DNA of 40,273 nt from Paracoccaceae bacterium (GCA_029862205.1 JAOTXT010000038.1:1-40273), one strand, 5' to 3'; positions 31,030-39,429 are shown, counted from the first letter of the stretch. Made by a program: numbers and translations. The notes: generated by a model from the sequence alone, not told the origin.

Positions 31030-32631
31030 CTACTCACTCGTCTGGAAACGCGACATCTGGACGAGGGCGACTGCCATGAGCGGGAGCGCGACAACAAGAA
31101 GCGCGACCAGGATCAGCAGAATACCCAATTCCGAATAGTCGGCGGCGACCGTCACCTGGCCCGTATCCCGGTCCACGACCTGGCGGGTCACCGTGAAGAC
31201 CTCGTTCAGATACTTCGTCGCCAGACTGCTTGCCGACAGCGCGAGATTGGTGAAGGAGGCCATCACCGCGAAGAAGGTGGCCTTGAGCTCGGCAGGTGCG
31301 TTGCGGGCGATCCAGGCCAGCATCGGAACCATGGCGACCTGACCCAGCGGCGACTCGATCGCCGTATCCAGGATCGCGATGAAGCGCGCGTCCACCACGC
31401 CACCGGTCCGCGCCGCCGTCCATTCGTGGACGCCCTGATAGAGGCCGATATTCGGCAGAGACAGGACGCCGGCGGCGATCGTCAGCAGGACGACGATATA
31501 GGCGATCGAGCGCCGGGTCATAAGCGGGCGCAGCACCACGAGCCCGACCAGGGTCAGGACCGAGGTGATCAACGACAGGATCGACAGGAATCGCTCGTCG
31601 AAACCCAATTCATCGATCTCGAACCAACTGAGACCCGGACCCGGCAAAGGCACCGCGCGGAAGACGAAGATGATGACGGCGGTGCCGATCAGCATCCGCG
31701 CCTGGTCGACGCTGAGCACCCTGATCAGCCGAGAGATCAGGAAACAGACGATCAACATCGAGCCGGCGAAGACGATCTCCTGAGCGTATGCGATATCCGA
31801 CAGGCCGATTGCTACGGTCATGATGACGAAAGCCAGGCCGCCACCCAGAATCTGCCAATTGGGCTCGGTGGCCGTTTCCTGCCCCGGCACCTCCGGGGCG
31901 GCGCCCGGCGAGGCCATCCGCCGCTGGATCGCACCGTGCAGCAGGACGCCACTGACCGACAGTGCCGGAATGACCAACGCGATCAGATAGACCCGCGCAT
32001 AGAGATTGGTCTTGAGCGCCGGATCAAGCGCCTCGACATCCGAGAAGATGTAAATATTCACGGCGGCGACGACGGCGAAGCCACTGATGATCGAGAACCG
32101 GCCCAGCGTCTGCATCGTCGTGTGCATCGCCCGGCTTAGATCCTTGGTGAACGGTGCGCCGGTCTCGTCCGCGACGGGGATCGCCTCGACGGTCATGGCG
32201 TCCGCGACCACGTCCTGAACCACATAGCCCGAGGGTGCCAGCAAGGCGGCGAGCACGTACCAGCTCTCGACCGGCATGACCGCGCGCATCGCATCCGCAT
32301 GCGCGACGAGGCCATACATGATCGCCAGCGAGGTCGCGATCAGCGAGGCGCCACACCAGACCAGTACCGCCTTATGCCGCCAGAACAGATCGACCAAATG
32401 GCCGAGCGGCATCTTGAGCACCCATGGGAGCCCGGCCCAAAAGGTCAATCCCGCTAGAAAAGCAGCGGACAATCCAAGCTGGTCCTTGACGAAAAAGGTT
32501 CCGACCACCGAGGTCAGGCCCGAGACCCCGGCCGCGAAATAGACCATCAAGGGGGGCAGGAACGACCAGCGAAGCTGCCGCATCAGATCGCCGAGCGTCC
32601 GGTCCAGCCAGTCTCGAATGCTGATGATCAC
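31030..32631 (-). CDS. MFS transporter of the BT1/folate-biopterin-like type
   Basis: This 533-residue protein has about 12 transmembrane segments. Motifs include W-A-G-L-P-W-V-L-K-M-P-L-G-H-L-V-D-L-F-W-R-H-K (loop 2-3), G-Y-V-V-Q-D-V-V-A-D-A-M-T-V-E and the long central loop typical of BT1-like MFS transporters. Start GTG 32631 has AAGGGG 8 nt upstream. It converges on the protease gene with only 3 nt between stop codons and lies 85 nt after the UspA-type gene, so it is likely co-transcribed with that gene. Substrate unknown. Confidence 0.8.
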   Translation of the reverse strand: MIISIRDWLDRTLGDLMRQLRWSFLPPLMVYFAAGVSGLTSVVGTFFVKDQLGLSAAFLAGLTFWAGLPWVLKMPLGHLVDLFWRHKAVLVWCGASLIATSLAIMYGLVAHADAMRAVMPVESWYVLAALLAPSGYVVQDVVADAMTVEAIPVADETGAPFTKDLSRAMHTTMQTLGRFSIISGFAVVAAVNIYIFSDVEALDPALKTNLYARVYLIALVIPALSVSGVLLHGAIQRRMASPGAAPEVPGQETATEPNWQILGGGLAFVIMTVAIGLSDIAYAQEIVFAGSMLIVCFLISRLIRVLSVDQARMLIGTAVIIFVFRAVPLPGPGLSWFEIDELGFDERFLSILSLITSVLTLVGLVVLRPLMTRRSIAYIVVLLTIAAGVLSLPNIGLYQGVHEWTAARTGGVVDARFIAILDTAIESPLGQVAMVPMLAWIARNAPAELKATFFAVMASFTNLALSASSLATKYLNEVFTVTRQVVDRDTGQVTVAADYSELGILLILVALLVVALPLMAVALVQMSRFQTSE

Positions 32632-32716
32632 GCTGGATCCCCTTGCGGCGCTTCAGACGGAACGGACGGCCAACCGGCTCCGTCCCGCCCGCCGCAATGG
32701 CTCCAGCGCAGGAGCG

Positions 32717-33544
32717 TCAGTGCGCCATGAGGATCGGCACGTCAGTCTCGGACACAATATCGCGTGTCGCCCCGCCGATCATGTATTCCCTGAACCGCGA
32801 ATGACCATAGCCGCCCATGACGATCAATCCCGCCCCCATCTCGCGGGCACGCCGCCGCAGGGTCGTGCTGATCGGGTCGACCGTGCCCGGCTCTGCAGCA
32901 ACCTCTACCGGCACGCCGTGGCGCGAGAGCATTGTCGCCATCTGGTGGCCGGGCTCACTCCGATATTCCGGCGGCTCGATCATCAGTAATTCGACCCGCT
33001 CGGCTTGCTTCAGAACCGGCATCGCGCGCCGCGTCGCGCGCAAGGCCTCACGCGATCCGTTCCAGGCGATCATTACAGTCTTCGCGTCCAGCCTCTCTAG
33101 ACCGGCGGGGCAAATCAGCACCGCGCCGTCGCCATCGAACATCGCCCCTTCGAAAGCATCCGCGGCGCTTCGGGGAATGGTCTCGCCATAAGGCTGGGTC
33201 AGCACCGTCAGATCGGTGAATTGCGCATGGTCGCCGATCGTCTGCGCGAATGCGCCGAACCGGCAGGTGACCGGGATCACATCGCCGCGAATACCCGAAC
33301 GATCAATCATCTCGCCCGCTTTCTTCGACCGCTCCTGCGCCTCCGACTCGGCGACCGCAGCCATCTCGGCCAAGACGGCGCCCGCCGCCTCGCCATAGGC
33401 ATAAGGCGGGATGTTGGGCTCGTATCCGATGGCCAGAAAGGTCAGATGCGCGTCGAACTGCCGGGCAAGTCCGGTCGCGGCCGCGGCACGGGCCTCCGAT
33501 GCCTCGTCGCCGTCCAGATAGGTCAGAAAAGTGCGGTAGGTCAT
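32717..33544 (-). CDS. Universal stress protein (tandem UspA domains)
   Basis: This 275-residue protein has two UspA folds. The first opens with T-Y-R-T-F-L-T-Y-L-D-G-D and has D-L-T-V-L-T-Q-P near residue 125. The second opens with T-V-M-I-A-W-N-G-S near 170 and ends with G-L-I-V-M-G-G-Y-G-H-S-R-F-R-E-Y-M-I-G-G-A-T-R-D-I. The G-x2-G-x9-G-[GA] nucleotide-binding tail is intact only in the second. Start ATG 33544 has GGAGG 5 nt upstream. A perfect FNR/FixK box lies 82-95 nt upstream, giving a TSS near 33591 by class II geometry. Confidence 0.92.
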   Translation of the reverse strand: MTYRTFLTYLDGDEASEARAAAATGLARQFDAHLTFLAIGYEPNIPPYAYGEAAGAVLAEMAAVAESEAQERSKKAGEMIDRSGIRGDVIPVTCRFGAFAQTIGDHAQFTDLTVLTQPYGETIPRSAADAFEGAMFDGDGAVLICPAGLERLDAKTVMIAWNGSREALRATRRAMPVLKQAERVELLMIEPPEYRSEPGHQMATMLSRHGVPVEVAAEPGTVDPISTTLRRRAREMGAGLIVMGGYGHSRFREYMIGGATRDIVSETDVPILMAH

Positions 33545-33625
33545 CCGTGCCTCCGTTACCAGTCCCCGCCACGCCCGGCGGCCTTTTCTTACTATTTCAC
33601 AATTGCATACCCACGCAACGGCGCA

Positions 33626-33639
33626 TTGATGCGCATCAA
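33626..33639 (-). promoter_or_regulatory. Perfect FNR/FixK box overlapping the ftsH stop codon
   Basis: TTGAT-GCGC-ATCAA is a perfect match. It covers the last bases of the upstream ftsH gene, whose stop codon at 33636-33638 lies inside the box. Its centre is about 41 nt upstream of a predicted start site near 33591 for the tandem UspA gene. Confidence 0.75.
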
Positions 33640-35504
33640 CCTTGCGATTGGGCTTGTCGAGGTTCCGAGGCCTCGGGCAAATCGTTGCCTGGTGGCGCCA
33701 GGTTCTCCGCGAAGCCGGCAATCGCTGCCTCGTCGAGCGTCTCGCTCCTTAGGAGTTCCGCCGATGCATCGTCCAGAACCGCGCGGTTCGCGGTCAGGAT
33801 CGCGGTCGCTTGCCCGAATGCTTGGTCCAGGATTTCGGTCACGCACTCGTCGATCCGCTCGGCGGTTCGTTCACTGGGTCGTGGCCCAAAGGCGCGGCGC
33901 TCGTCAGGAAGGCCAAGCAGGTTCGGCGGCTCGGTGTCGTATGCGACATGGCCAAGATCCTCGTCCATCCCATAGCGCATCGCCATCGAGCGCGCGATGT
34001 CGGTCGCCTTGGCCAGATCGTCCGCCGCGCCGGTGGAGAAATGCCCGAAGACCAGATGCTCCGCCGCCCGTCCGCCCAACAGCACGGTGATCTTCCGCTC
34101 CAATTCCTCGCGGGTCATCAGATAGCGGTCCTCGGTCGGTCGCTGAATCGTATAGCCCAGGGCACCGACACCGCGGGGTATGATCGATATCTTGTGTACC
34201 TTGTCCGTACCCGGCAGCGCCAGCGCGGTCAGCGCGTGACCCGTCTCGTGTACAGCGACGATCTCGCGCTCGCGCGGGTTCATTAACCGCTTGCGCTTTT
34301 CGAGCCCCGCCACGATCCGTTCGATCGCGCGCGTGAAATCGTCCATCTCGACCGCATCCGCACGGCGGCGCGTGGCCAACAGCGCCGCCTCGTTGACCAA
34401 GTTCGCAAGATCGGCTCCGGTGAAGCCGGTCGTTAGACCAGCCACGTCGGCCGGATCCACCGCGGGGGCGATCCGGGCGTTCTTCAAATGGACCTTCAGG
34501 ATCGCTTCGCGGCCCGCCTTGTCCGGCCGGTCGATCAGGATTTGACGGTCGAACCGCCCGGCGCGCAACAGCGCGGGATCGAGGATCTCGGGCCGGTTGG
34601 TGGCCGCCAACAGGACCACGCCCACGGAAGCATCGAAGCCGTCCAACTCGGACAGAAGCTGGTTCAGGGTTTGCTCGCGCTCGTCGTGCCCTCCGAATTG
34701 AGTCGAGATGCCCCGGGCACGGCCAAGCGCATCAAGCTCGTCGATGAAGATGATGGCCGGCGCCTTCTCCCGCGCGCGCTCGAAGAGATCACGCACCCGG
34801 GCAGCACCGACGCCCACGAACATTTCGACGAACTCCGATCCGGAGATCGAGAAGAACGGCACCCCCGCCTCGCCGGCGACCGCGCGTGCCAGCAGGGTCT
34901 TGCCCGTCCCCGGCGGACCCAGCAACAGCACGCCTTTCGGCGCCCTTGCGCCCAGCACTCCATGCTCCTGCGGGTCGCGCAGGAAGTCGATCAATTCGCG
35001 CAGCTCCTCCTTGGCTTCATCGACGCCCGCCACATCGTCGAAGGTCACCTTGGTGTCGGTCTCCACGTAAATCTTCGCCTTGGTCTCGCCAATCGACATC
35101 ATCCCGCCCAGGCCCTGGCGCTCGGCCATGCGCCGAATTATAAAAAGCCAGATGCCGAAAAAGATCAGCATTGGCAGAAGCCACGAGGCAAGGGCGCCGA
35201 ACCAGGTTGAATCGGCCGAACCCGTATAGGTCACGCCAGAGTCTTGCAGGGTTTCGGCAATGCCGGGCTCCACTGGACGGGTGATAAAACTCGTCCTGCC
35301 GTTATGAGGTGTCGTGTAATTGCCTCTGATCTCGTTCGTGCCGATCTCGACATCGCCGACCTGCCCGGCCTCGACGAGGTCCAGGAACGTGCTGTAGGGA
35401 ATGACCTCGACCAAGCGCGCGCGCTGCACGATATCCTGGATGAAAAGCACGGCCAGGATGGCCAGCAGGATGAAGACCGCGTCAAAGCGGTGCCGCTTTT
35501 CCAT
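33636..35504 (-). CDS. ftsH: ATP-dependent zinc metalloprotease FtsH (island copy)
   Basis: This 622-residue inner-membrane AAA+ protease has two N-terminal membrane segments (about residues 9-25 and 107-128) enclosing a periplasmic loop. The AAA domain has Walker A G-P-P-G-T-G-K-T (196-203), Walker [10 protein letters not shown], and the second region of homology [21 protein letters not shown]. The zinc site is H-E-T-G-H (His419, Glu420, His423). The tail differs from housekeeping FtsH: a Pro/Glu-rich end with [13 protein letters not shown]. It is probably an additional FtsH, since it sits in the stress island. A degenerate FNR box lies about 60 nt upstream of the start. Confidence 0.93.
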   Translation of the reverse strand: MEKRHRFDAVFILLAILAVLFIQDIVQRARLVEVIPYSTFLDLVEAGQVGDVEIGTNEIRGNYTTPHNGRTSFITRPVEPGIAETLQDSGVTYTGSADSTWFGALASWLLPMLIFFGIWLFIIRRMAERQGLGGMMSIGETKAKIYVETDTKVTFDDVAGVDEAKEELRELIDFLRDPQEHGVLGARAPKGVLLLGPPGTGKTLLARAVAGEAGVPFFSISGSEFVEMFVGVGAARVRDLFERAREKAPAIIFIDELDALGRARGISTQFGGHDEREQTLNQLLSELDGFDASVGVVLLAATNRPEILDPALLRAGRFDRQILIDRPDKAGREAILKVHLKNARIAPAVDPADVAGLTTGFTGADLANLVNEAALLATRRRADAVEMDDFTRAIERIVAGLEKRKRLMNPREREIVAVHETGHALTALALPGTDKVHKISIIPRGVGALGYTIQRPTEDRYLMTREELERKITVLLGGRAAEHLVFGHFSTGAADDLAKATDIARSMAMRYGMDEDLGHVAYDTEPPNLLGLPDERRAFGPRPSERTAERIDECVTEILDQAFGQATAILTANRAVLDDASAELLRSETLDEAAIAGFAENLAPPGNDLPEASEPRQAQSQG

Positions 35505-35562
35505 TCCGATCGCCTCATTCGTTCATTGACCGGCAGGATAGGCACGAGCCGGACGGCTTGCT

Positions 35563-35576
35563 TTGACCTGCATCAG
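35563..35576 (-). promoter_or_regulatory. Degenerate FNR/FixK box upstream of ftsH
   Basis: TTGAC-CTGC-ATCAG has two mismatches to TTGAT-N4-ATCAA, one in each half-site. Its centre is about 66 nt upstream of the ftsH start, with a predicted TSS near 35528. Confidence 0.35.
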
Positions 35577-35662
35577 ATTCCGAAGATCGGGACGCATTGG
35601 CGATGCGAACTCACGCAGCGCACGTAGCTGGCCGGCGAATTCGGTCATCCTGGCGCTGTGGG

Positions 35663-37075
35663 TCAAAGAACGATGCCGCTCATCGCATAACCTAGACCCG
35701 CCGCGACAAGCATACCGACGACATCCAAGGGCGCGCCTGCAATCAGCATCCGGCGCCGCGTGACCGCGGGATGGCTGAAGACAATCGCATTCGGTGGGGT
35801 CGCGACCGGAAGCATGAAACCGACGGACGCGGCCAGCGCGATCGGCAGCGTGAATCTCACCGGATCCCAGTCAAGCGCCACCGCAGCGGCGCCCGCCACC
35901 GGAAGGAAAATCGCCGCCATCGCCGTGTTGCTGGCAAGTTCGCCCAGAAGCACGACCACCGCGACGAAAAGCAAGATCAGCGCCGGCGCCGGCAACTGGC
36001 CCAAGCCCAGCATCCGCCCGCCGATCCATTCGGCCAGCCCGCTATCGCTCATGATCTGCGCCAACGCCAATCCGCCCCCGAAAAGAATCAGCACGTCCCA
36101 GCGCAGCCCGACAGCAATCTCCCACTCGAGCAGTCTCCGCCCATTGCCGGCTGGAAGAATGAACAACGCAACCGCGGCCGCGATGGCGATCCCAGCGTCC
36201 GTGATCGCGTCCTCGCCGATCCGGCTTTGCAGCAGCGGACGCGTGATCCAGGCCAGGGCCGTGAGCGCGGCGACAACCGCAACCCTGACCTCGGCTGACG
36301 ACATCGGCGTAAGGCCGCCGAAAAGGTGGTCCGCGTCGATGCCGCCGCTCGCCCGTCGCAGGAAGACTGACAGGACGGCCCAAGCAACGGCCATCAAGAT
36401 CGCCGATACAGGGATACCAACCAGTGCCCATTCCGCGAAGCCGATCTCCACACCGAGTATTTCGGCGGCGTAGGCGGCGAAGAGCGCGTTCGGCGGTGTG
36501 CCGATCAGCGATCCCATGCCGCCGATCGTGGCCGCGAACGCAACACCCAGCATCAGCGCGGCCGCGAACCGGTCGTTGGATCGGCCCTCGCCCGCGACCG
36601 CCGCCGCGATCGGCATCATAACCATCGCGGAGGCGGTGTTGCTGACCCAAAGGCTCAGAAATCCGGTCAGCAGCATGACCGCCGCGAGTAATTGGCGAGA
36701 GCCCTGCCCCGCGAGCGAGAGCGTCGCACGCGCGAGCCGTCGGTGGAGACCCGCGGATTCGATCGCCCTGGCCAACAGAAATCCACCCAGGAAGAGAAAG
36801 ATCAACGGATGCGCATATGTCGCCGTGGGCAGCGGATCGGAATCCCCCCGCACGAGCGGCCAAAGAGCGATCGGCAAAAGCGCCGTCGCCGCGAGCGGAA
36901 TCGCCTCGGTCAACCACCAAAGGGCCATAAGCGCTGCCAGTCCGCTGGCCCGCCAGGCCTCGTCCGTCATGTCGGCCGGTGGCGGCAGGACAAGCGCTGC
37001 AACGAGGATCAGAGGCCCGACAAAGAGCGCCAGGCGATCGAGCCGCAGCGGCGTGGCAGGCCCAGGGTGCTCCAC
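35663..37075 (-). CDS. DASS/SLC13-family anion transporter
   Basis: This 470-residue sodium- or proton-coupled transporter is of the divalent anion:Na+ symporter type (dicarboxylates, citrate or sulfate). It has about 12 membrane segments. Two S-N-T motifs hold the substrate-binding and Na+-binding hairpins: W-V-S-N-T-A-S-A-M-V-M-M-P near residue 145 and E-L-A-S-N-T-A-M-A-A-I-F-L-P near residue 395. W-W-L-T-E-A-I-P-L-A-A-T-A is near residue 55. GTG start at 37075; the SD is poor. A one-mismatch FNR/FixK box at 37328 could drive it through a leader of about 220 nt. The exact substrate is not predictable from these motifs. Confidence 0.88.
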   Translation of the reverse strand: MEHPGPATPLRLDRLALFVGPLILVAALVLPPPADMTDEAWRASGLAALMALWWLTEAIPLAATALLPIALWPLVRGDSDPLPTATYAHPLIFLFLGGFLLARAIESAGLHRRLARATLSLAGQGSRQLLAAVMLLTGFLSLWVSNTASAMVMMPIAAAVAGEGRSNDRFAAALMLGVAFAATIGGMGSLIGTPPNALFAAYAAEILGVEIGFAEWALVGIPVSAILMAVAWAVLSVFLRRASGGIDADHLFGGLTPMSSAEVRVAVVAALTALAWITRPLLQSRIGEDAITDAGIAIAAAVALFILPAGNGRRLLEWEIAVGLRWDVLILFGGGLALAQIMSDSGLAEWIGGRMLGLGQLPAPALILLFVAVVVLLGELASNTAMAAIFLPVAGAAAVALDWDPVRFTLPIALAASVGFMLPVATPPNAIVFSHPAVTRRRMLIAGAPLDVVGMLVAAGLGYAMSGIVL

Positions 37076-37086
37076 GATCTCAGCCG

Positions 37087-37518
37087 TCAGGCAGGGACCC
37101 GGGCGTCCCGCGGCCCGTATTCCCGCAAATCGGCGCCCCCGCCAACACGGCCGGCATCAGCGACCCGGTGGCCGCCAATTCCTGCTTCGCGAAGCGACTT
37201 TCTTCGACAAGGATCGACATACGCGTTGAATTGTAAGCGTTCCACTCCGCGCCCGGGCTGCTCTGGGTCATTTTGAAACCGAATATTGCTCTGCAGGTGC
37301 ATCCTCGCGATTTCAGGGATTGGCCGTTTGACTGGAATCAAGCCCCAAAACCGGATGCCGCGCAACCAGCGGGCCAAAAGGTCGCCGCCTGGCGGCAGTG
37401 TAGCGACGCCGAACAGGCCTTCGCGGCTCCAGAGATCGAACTCCCAAAAGCGCGAGATGTAGACAAGAACGATCCCGACGGCCATTGTGAAGACAAGCCA
37501 GAAAATTCGCCTACCCAT
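37087..37518 (-). CDS. Small membrane protein with doubtful C-terminus
   Basis: The first 55 or so residues (M-G-R-R-I-F-W-L-V-F-T-M-A-V-G-I-V-L-V-Y-I then W-S-R-E-G-L-F-G-V and A-R-W-L-R-G) look like a genuine small inner-membrane protein with one N-terminal helix. Beyond about 37355 the sequence (P-V-K-R-P-I-P-E-I-A-R-M-H onward) reads as non-coding and contains an FNR-type box. The likely reading is a gene whose natural 3' part was lost at a rearrangement junction. Start ATG 37518 overlaps the stop of the preceding gene (TGATG), so the two form a translationally coupled pair. Confidence 0.4.
   Translation of the reverse strand: MGRRIFWLVFTMAVGIVLVYISRFWEFDLWSREGLFGVATLPPGGDLLARWLRGIRFWGLIPVKRPIPEIARMHLQSNIRFQNDPEQPGRGVERLQFNAYVDPCRRKSLREAGIGGHRVADAGRVGGGADLREYGPRDARVPA
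37328..37341 (-). promoter_or_regulatory. FNR/FixK-type box upstream of the SLC13-type gene
   Basis: TTGAC-TGGA-ATCAA is one mismatch from consensus (right half-site perfect). It sits just past the point where the neighbouring membrane protein stops looking family-like, and about 250 nt upstream of the SLC13-type start. Confidence 0.45.
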
Positions 37519-37793
37519 CACAGCGCCGCGATGCTGTCCGGATCGATGCGGAAGACCAAGAGGTCGCCGCGGCGCTCGATCACGCCCTCGACCGAGATGA
37601 AGAGCCCGACCTGATCATAGACTTTTTTCGGAAGCGGCCCGCCATCCGGCCCAGCGATCAGCAGGAATTCCGAACCCTCTACCGGTTGGCTCGAGACGAA
37701 GACCGGCGGCACACCGCCGATCAGGCAAAGATTGGCACAGGCCTTGTGAGCGAGTCCTGTTCCTGGCCGCTTTATCCGACTTGATGCATTCGT
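37518..37793 (-). pseudogene. 5'-truncated gene for a conserved periplasmic-type protein
   Basis: The frame is open from after a TAA at 37796-37794 down to 37518, without a good ATG or SD; the first usable start is an internal GTG. It encodes R-P-G-T-G-L-A-H-K-A-C-A-N-L-C-L-I-G-G-V, then P-P-V-F-V-S-S-Q-P-V-E-G. From memory, this is the internal, cysteine-containing P-G-x-G-K-x-H-K-A-C-A-x-x-C-x-x-G-G-x-P-P motif of an uncharacterised conserved family. In intact homologues it is preceded by more than 100 residues; here the upstream part is missing from about 37775, close to the integrated element. Confidence 0.55.
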
Positions 37794-37795
37794 TT

Positions 37796-37984
37796 AACGC
37801 CCGTGCATTGAGGGCCAGAGGACCGCGAGCACGTGGCTATCCTAGCTTTGCCCGAAGAGGATTTTTCGATTTCGACCATTCTAGCGGCCTTGTGACTCTC
37901 ACAGAATGATTGGGGGAATTTTTGGGGGAGGATAAATTCATGGAAAAAAATTTATATATTTAGCAACCGCTTAACGAGAATTTG
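37796..37984. other. AT-rich intergenic DNA with 12-bp-spaced TTGGGGGA direct repeats
   Basis: No gene is seen. TTGGGGGA occurs at 37910-37917 and again at 37922-37929, followed by an AT-only stretch around 37935-37975. Such short G-rich direct repeats are often found beside tRNA attachment sites, as integrase arm-type sites. They lie on the chromosomal side of the tRNA fragment here, so they may be left from an earlier insertion. Confidence 0.4.
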
Positions 37985-38033
37985 TGGCGCACCGGGGAAG
38001 ATTCGAACTCCCGACCCCCAGATTCGTAGTCTG
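37985..38033 (-). other. 3' fragment of a tRNA-Arg(ACG)-like gene, element attachment site
   Basis: Read on the minus strand from 38033 to 37985, this is tRNA sequence from position 28 to the encoded CCA end. It has anticodon stem-loop CAGA-CTACGAA-TCTG (anticodon ACG), variable loop GGGGTC, T arm GGGAG-TTCGAAT-CTTCC, acceptor strand CCGGTGC, discriminator G and CCA. No D arm or 5' acceptor strand (expected GCACCGG) follows upstream. The 15-bp anticodon stem-loop (38019-38033) is a symmetrical 4-7-4 arrangement, as expected for a tyrosine-integrase core. A tyrosine integrase gene begins 158 nt away. This is therefore an att site at a tRNA 3' end. Confidence 0.75.
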
Positions 38034-38042
38034 CGGGCAATT

Positions 38043-38185
38043 GGTTCCTGACAATTCCTATATGCTCACGTTGCCGCAAAAAAATATTCTATTTCATAAT
38101 GTTGTGTTTCTTGCTGGTTCCTCGCAATTCCCCTATATTCTGTTTTCGTGGTTCCATGATGGTTCCACGACAGCGGATGGAACCA
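38043..38185. repeat. Cluster of GGTTCC repeats and inverted repeat ahead of the integrase gene
   Basis: Two imperfect 21/23-nt direct repeats have the form GGTTCCT-x2-CAATTCC-x-TATAT (38043-38063 and 38116-38138). Two more GGTTCCA copies lie at 38150-38156 and 38161-38167. The copy at 38160-38167 (TGGTTCCA) forms an inverted repeat with TGGAACCA at 38178-38185. The last pair ends 5 nt before the integrase start codon. These are plausible integrase/excisionase arm sites or an autoregulatory operator. Confidence 0.5.
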
Positions 38186-38190
38186 CGGAA

Positions 38191-39393
38191 ATGCGCCTCA
38201 CGAATAAGCGGATCAGGGATGCCAAGCCGGATCAGGCGGAAACCTTCCTTTGGGATGATGACGTGCCCGGCCTGGGTGTCCGGATCAGGCCGACAAGCAA
38301 GACCTATGTCCTGCGCTACCGTATCGGCCGGGGGCGTGATGCCTCGCAGCGCCGGTCTGCGCTTGGCAAATGTTCCGTTCTTTCCCTCTCCGACGCGCGC
38401 GCCATGGCACGGGAATACCTGCTGGAAGTCGCGAAGGGTGGTGACCCCTTCGGACAGCAACAGGCCAAGCGAACTGCCCCGACCATGGCGGACCTGTTCG
38501 AGCGCTACATTTCCGATCACGCCCGCCCGCACAAGAAGCCCCGCAGCATCGAGGAAGATTTGCGGCTGATCCGCCTGCACCTCGCCCCTGCCTTCGCCCG
38601 GCGTAAGGTTTCGGAGATGACCCGCGACGAAATCGACCGCTGGCACAAATCCAAGAAAGCAACCCCCGGTGCGGCGAACCGGGCGCGAGCGCTGCTTTCG
38701 AAGGCGATGAACCTTGCCGAGGTATGGGGCTGGCGCCCGGACGGATCAAATCCCGTTCGCAATATAAAGCCGTTCAAGGAAAGCGAGGGCGCTGAGCGCT
38801 TCCTGTCGCCGGCTGAGTTGCGCGCGATGGGCGAGGCGCTGCGGGCCTATGAGGCCGAGGGCGGATCGCCCATCGCCGCAACGGCCATCCGGTTTCTGGC
38901 CCTGACTGGCGCGCGTCGATCCGAGGCGCTGTCGCTGCGCTGGGATTGGGTCGATTTCGAGGGCGGGCGCCTGAACCTACCTGAGAGCAAGACCGGTAAG
39001 AAGGTCATCACGCTGAACGCGGCTGCGCTGGCGCTGCTGGCCGACATCCCTCGAATGGCGCACAATCCATATGTGTTTCCGGGTGAGGCGGCCGGCGGGC
39101 ACCTCGTAGACCTTAAACGACCGTGGAAACTGGTTCGGGAACGCGCCGGGCTTGCGAATGTTCGGCTGCACGACCTTCGCCACAGCTTCGCCTCGCTGGG
39201 CGCTGCGGGCGGCATGGGGCTACCGGTTATTGGAGCGCTACTCGGCCACAAGGAAACTCGCACAACGCAGCGTTACGCCCATCTGGCGGATGACCCGCTA
39301 CGAGCGGCGTCGGAGGCAATCGGTGGTCAAGTTGCAGCGGCTTTGAACGTCGCGAACAGCGCGGTCATCTCTGAATTGAAGCCCAAGGGGTAA
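38191..39393 (+). CDS. int: P4-type tyrosine integrase
   Basis: This 400-residue site-specific recombinase of the P4/DUF4102 class has its start at ATG 38191 (M-R-L-T-N-K-R-I-R-D-A-K-P) because the longer frame reads through the tRNA fragment. An N-terminal DUF4102-type arm-binding domain (W-D-D-D-V-P-G-L-G-V-R-I; Y-R-I-G-R-G-R) is followed by a SAM-like core-binding domain (residues about 95-185). The catalytic domain has Arg242 (T-G-A-R-R-S-E), a Lys in the S-K-T-G-K-K turn, His327/Arg330 (H-D-L-R-H), His353 (L-G-H-K) and nucleophile Tyr362 (Q-R-Y-A-H-L). All are present, so it should be active. It reads away from the tRNA fragment. Confidence 0.93.
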   Translation: MRLTNKRIRDAKPDQAETFLWDDDVPGLGVRIRPTSKTYVLRYRIGRGRDASQRRSALGKCSVLSLSDARAMAREYLLEVAKGGDPFGQQQAKRTAPTMADLFERYISDHARPHKKPRSIEEDLRLIRLHLAPAFARRKVSEMTRDEIDRWHKSKKATPGAANRARALLSKAMNLAEVWGWRPDGSNPVRNIKPFKESEGAERFLSPAELRAMGEALRAYEAEGGSPIAATAIRFLALTGARRSEALSLRWDWVDFEGGRLNLPESKTGKKVITLNAAALALLADIPRMAHNPYVFPGEAAGGHLVDLKRPWKLVRERAGLANVRLHDLRHSFASLGAAGGMGLPVIGALLGHKETRTTQRYAHLADDPLRAASEAIGGQVAAALNVANSAVISELKPKG

Positions 39394-39429
39394 CATTTTG
39401 CGATTATGGCGCCCGCATTGGGGCGTCGG

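Noticed and set aside
37984-38190. Extended integrase start at 37984
   Set aside because: The extension translates the tRNA fragment (H-R-G-R-F-E-L-P-T-P-R) and the att repeats. The family N-terminus starts at 38191.
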